From the NCBI RefSeq assembly GCF_006716675.1, contig NZ_VFPM01000001.1:62001-126000 (forward strand): DNA of 64,000 nt, in the 5' to 3' direction. The position numbers and the translations under genes are program-made. The notes beneath the pieces are model-generated. The model was given only the letters and a program-made list of their open reading frames with translations. It was not told the origin of the DNA and searched no databases. This DNA comes from Humibacillus xanthopallidus. GTDB taxonomy: Bacteria; Actinomycetota; Actinomycetes; Actinomycetales; Dermatophilaceae. Below are positions 62,825 to 64,000 of the stretch, in pieces. Numbering within the stretch: the first letter of the stretch is position 1; the number at the start of each line of letters is the position of its first letter.

Positions 62825-63604
62825 GTGCTAGATGTGGTCCCAGATCGCACTCTCGGGCTCTGCTCGGTAACATTGCGGCAGCTGTCCGTGGAACGCGTGA
62901 TCGAAGTGGCTACGGCTGCAGGGCTTGGCTGCATCGAGTGGGGCGCTGACGTGCACGCGCCACCTGATGACCTTGCCCGACTGGACGAGGTTCGCCTCCG
63001 CACCGAGGACGCGGGCCTACGCGTGGCCTCCTACGGCTCGTACTGGCGCGCCGGAGTTGATGTCACCGCGCAGGCCCGCCGGGTGATCGAGGCGACGCAG
63101 CGACTGGGCACCCACCGTGTCCGGGTCTGGGCCGGTGCCGTTGCCTCGGCGGACGCCGATCCCACGACGCGCGAGCGCGTCATCGCGGCAGCACGCGAAG
63201 CAGCCGATATCGCGGCAGGACACGGGGTGTCACTGTCCTTCGAGTTCCACGCCGACACCCTGACTGACAGCGCCCAGAGCACGTTGGACCTGCTCCGGGA
63301 GGTGGACCACCCGTCTGTGTCCACGTACTGGCAGCCGCCGAACGACGTCTCCGACGCCGCCGCCCTCCACACCCTGAGGCAGGTCCTTGACAAGGTCAGC
63401 GCTGTCCATGTGTTCTCCTGGTGGCCGGCAACCCATCGCCTTCCACTTGTCGGTCGCCGCGACATGTGGCGCGCAGCCCTCCAGGTTCTGGCCACTCGGA
63501 CGCCGGTGGACCTCCTGCTGGAGTTCGTCGTCGACGACGACCCCGACCTAGTGGCCTCAGAGGCTCGGGCGCTGCGAGCCCTGACAGACGGGAGCACCCA
63601 ATGA
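62825..63604 (+). CDS. TIM-barrel sugar phosphate isomerase/epimerase-like protein
   Basis: A 259-residue AP2-type barrel: LGLCSVTLRQLSVERVI, AAGLGCIEWGADVHAP with a Glu in EWG, GVSLSFEFHADTL with a metal Glu, VSTYWQPPND, VSAVHVFSW and LLLEFVVDD. It has a GTG start with AAGGAG six bases upstream. The stop overlaps the next start (ATGA). It pairs with the operon on the other strand by shared operators. Confidence 0.82.
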   Translation: MLDVVPDRTLGLCSVTLRQLSVERVIEVATAAGLGCIEWGADVHAPPDDLARLDEVRLRTEDAGLRVASYGSYWRAGVDVTAQARRVIEATQRLGTHRVRVWAGAVASADADPTTRERVIAAAREAADIAAGHGVSLSFEFHADTLTDSAQSTLDLLREVDHPSVSTYWQPPNDVSDAAALHTLRQVLDKVSAVHVFSWWPATHRLPLVGRRDMWRAALQVLATRTPVDLLLEFVVDDDPDLVASEARALRALTDGSTQ

Positions 63605-64000
63605 CCCACACGCCTTCGGCGGCACTCGCAATGGCTGCCGACCTTGCACCTCGGCTCCTGAGCGCCGCCGCTCAGTCGCGCCTGAAGTCCGCCTACCACG
63701 TCGACACGGCTCAAACCATCCGTGACTTCTCGGAGGAGGACGAGGCGGCCCTCGCCGGCGTGGAGGTTCTCATCACCGGGTGGGGCTCGCCTCGAATCGA
63801 CGCCGAGGTGCTCGCGAAGCTCCCGAAACTCAAGGCGATCCTGCACGCCGCCGGGTCCGTCCGCGGCCACGTCGACCCGGCGGTCTGGGACCGGGGCGTA
63901 GCAGTCACGTCGGCCGCGCAGGTGAACGCCCTGCCGGTGGCCGAGTACACGCTGGCAATGATCCTGTTGAGCGCCAAGGAGGTCTTCCGTGCCCAGCAGC
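63601..64000 (+). CDS. D-isomer-specific 2-hydroxyacid dehydrogenase, N-terminal part (runs off window)
   Basis: About 133 residues are visible: an N-terminal catalytic-domain half with LAGVEVLITGWGSPRIDAEVLAKLPKLKAILHAAGSVRG and NALPVAEYTLAMILLSAKEVF, the typical opening of NAD-dependent 2-hydroxyacid dehydrogenases up to the first Rossmann helix. The NAD-binding domain is outside the window. In this operon it may reduce hydroxypyruvate or a keto acid to glycerate for the kinase. Its ATG overlaps the preceding TGA. Confidence 0.87.
   Translation, partial: MTHTPSAALAMAADLAPRLLSAAAQSRLKSAYHVDTAQTIRDFSEEDEAALAGVEVLITGWGSPRIDAEVLAKLPKLKAILHAAGSVRGHVDPAVWDRGVAVTSAAQVNALPVAEYTLAMILLSAKEVFRAQQ

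Overview
The window reads as high-GC actinobacterial DNA, most likely from the Micrococcales. Pointers are a DUF3039 protein, a GAF-ANTAR regulator, a deazaflavin-dependent nitroreductase-like protein, frequent GTG starts, and a MalEFG-type sugar transporter with no ATPase gene beside it. No rRNA or complete tRNA was found. All function calls are read by eye from motifs; no database search was run.

Region by region: (1) 1-8633 looks like conserved core: the start of a DEAD/DEAH-type helicase, a secreted M43-type zinc metalloprotease, DUF3039, murI coupled to a YqgE/AlgH gene, a DEAD-box RNA helicase with an eleven-copy peptide repeat, VanZ-like, SIMPL, thioredoxin and YccF genes. Two long perfect hairpins with related sequence act as putative terminators. 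(2) About 8.6-20 kb is accessory. It has an ISL3 transposase remnant, a STAND NTPase with an N-terminal nuclease-like domain and less GC-rich codon use, two orphan membrane proteins, a GNAT relic, a PD-(D/E)XK-like protein, an unrecognised 338-residue protein and a fragment of a paralog of it, with cysM between them. This is the best candidate for an undescribed defence locus. (3) 20-31 kb holds scattered small genes: VOC, nitroreductase-like, GAF-LuxR, a secreted protein, acetoacetate decarboxylase-like, several small membrane proteins, a tightly coupled cluster containing an 18-codon ORF, and GAF-ANTAR. (4) 31-33.2 kb has a frameshifted gene and partner, probably debris of a mobile element. 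(5) 33.6-37.7 kb is a D-tartrate/C4-dicarboxylate module (tarD, dctA, divergent GntR). (6) 38-47 kb is an alpha-glucoside uptake and hydrolysis cluster (ROK repressor, binding protein, two permeases, two GH13 enzymes), followed by a lyase-superfamily gene, a decayed binding protein and a LacI regulator. (7) 50.5-51.1 kb is a junction: a relaxase C-terminal fragment, a tRNA 3'-end fragment and a GH51 arabinofuranosidase cut off after 69 codons. (8) 51.1-56.1 kb is an L-arabinose regulon (araA, araD, LacI regulator, divergent FGGY kinase) with two matching operators. (9) 56.2-56.9 kb holds three unrelated gene fragments in a row. (10) 57.1-64 kb is a divergent catabolic cluster with overlapping start and stop codons (Gfo/Idh/MocA oxidoreductase, DUF993, sugar isomerase-like, glycerate kinase, AGE-family isomerase; opposite, a second TIM-barrel protein and a 2-hydroxyacid dehydrogenase). 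Three near-identical LacI-type operators lie between the arms.

The right half is therefore a series of catabolic modules, each with its own local regulator (tartrate, alpha-glucosides, arabinose, an unknown sugar or acid). The left-centre is an accessory island with defence-like and mobile-element traces. The most interesting leads are the STAND/nuclease region, the tRNA-fragment/GH51 junction, and the DUF993-glycerate kinase pathway.
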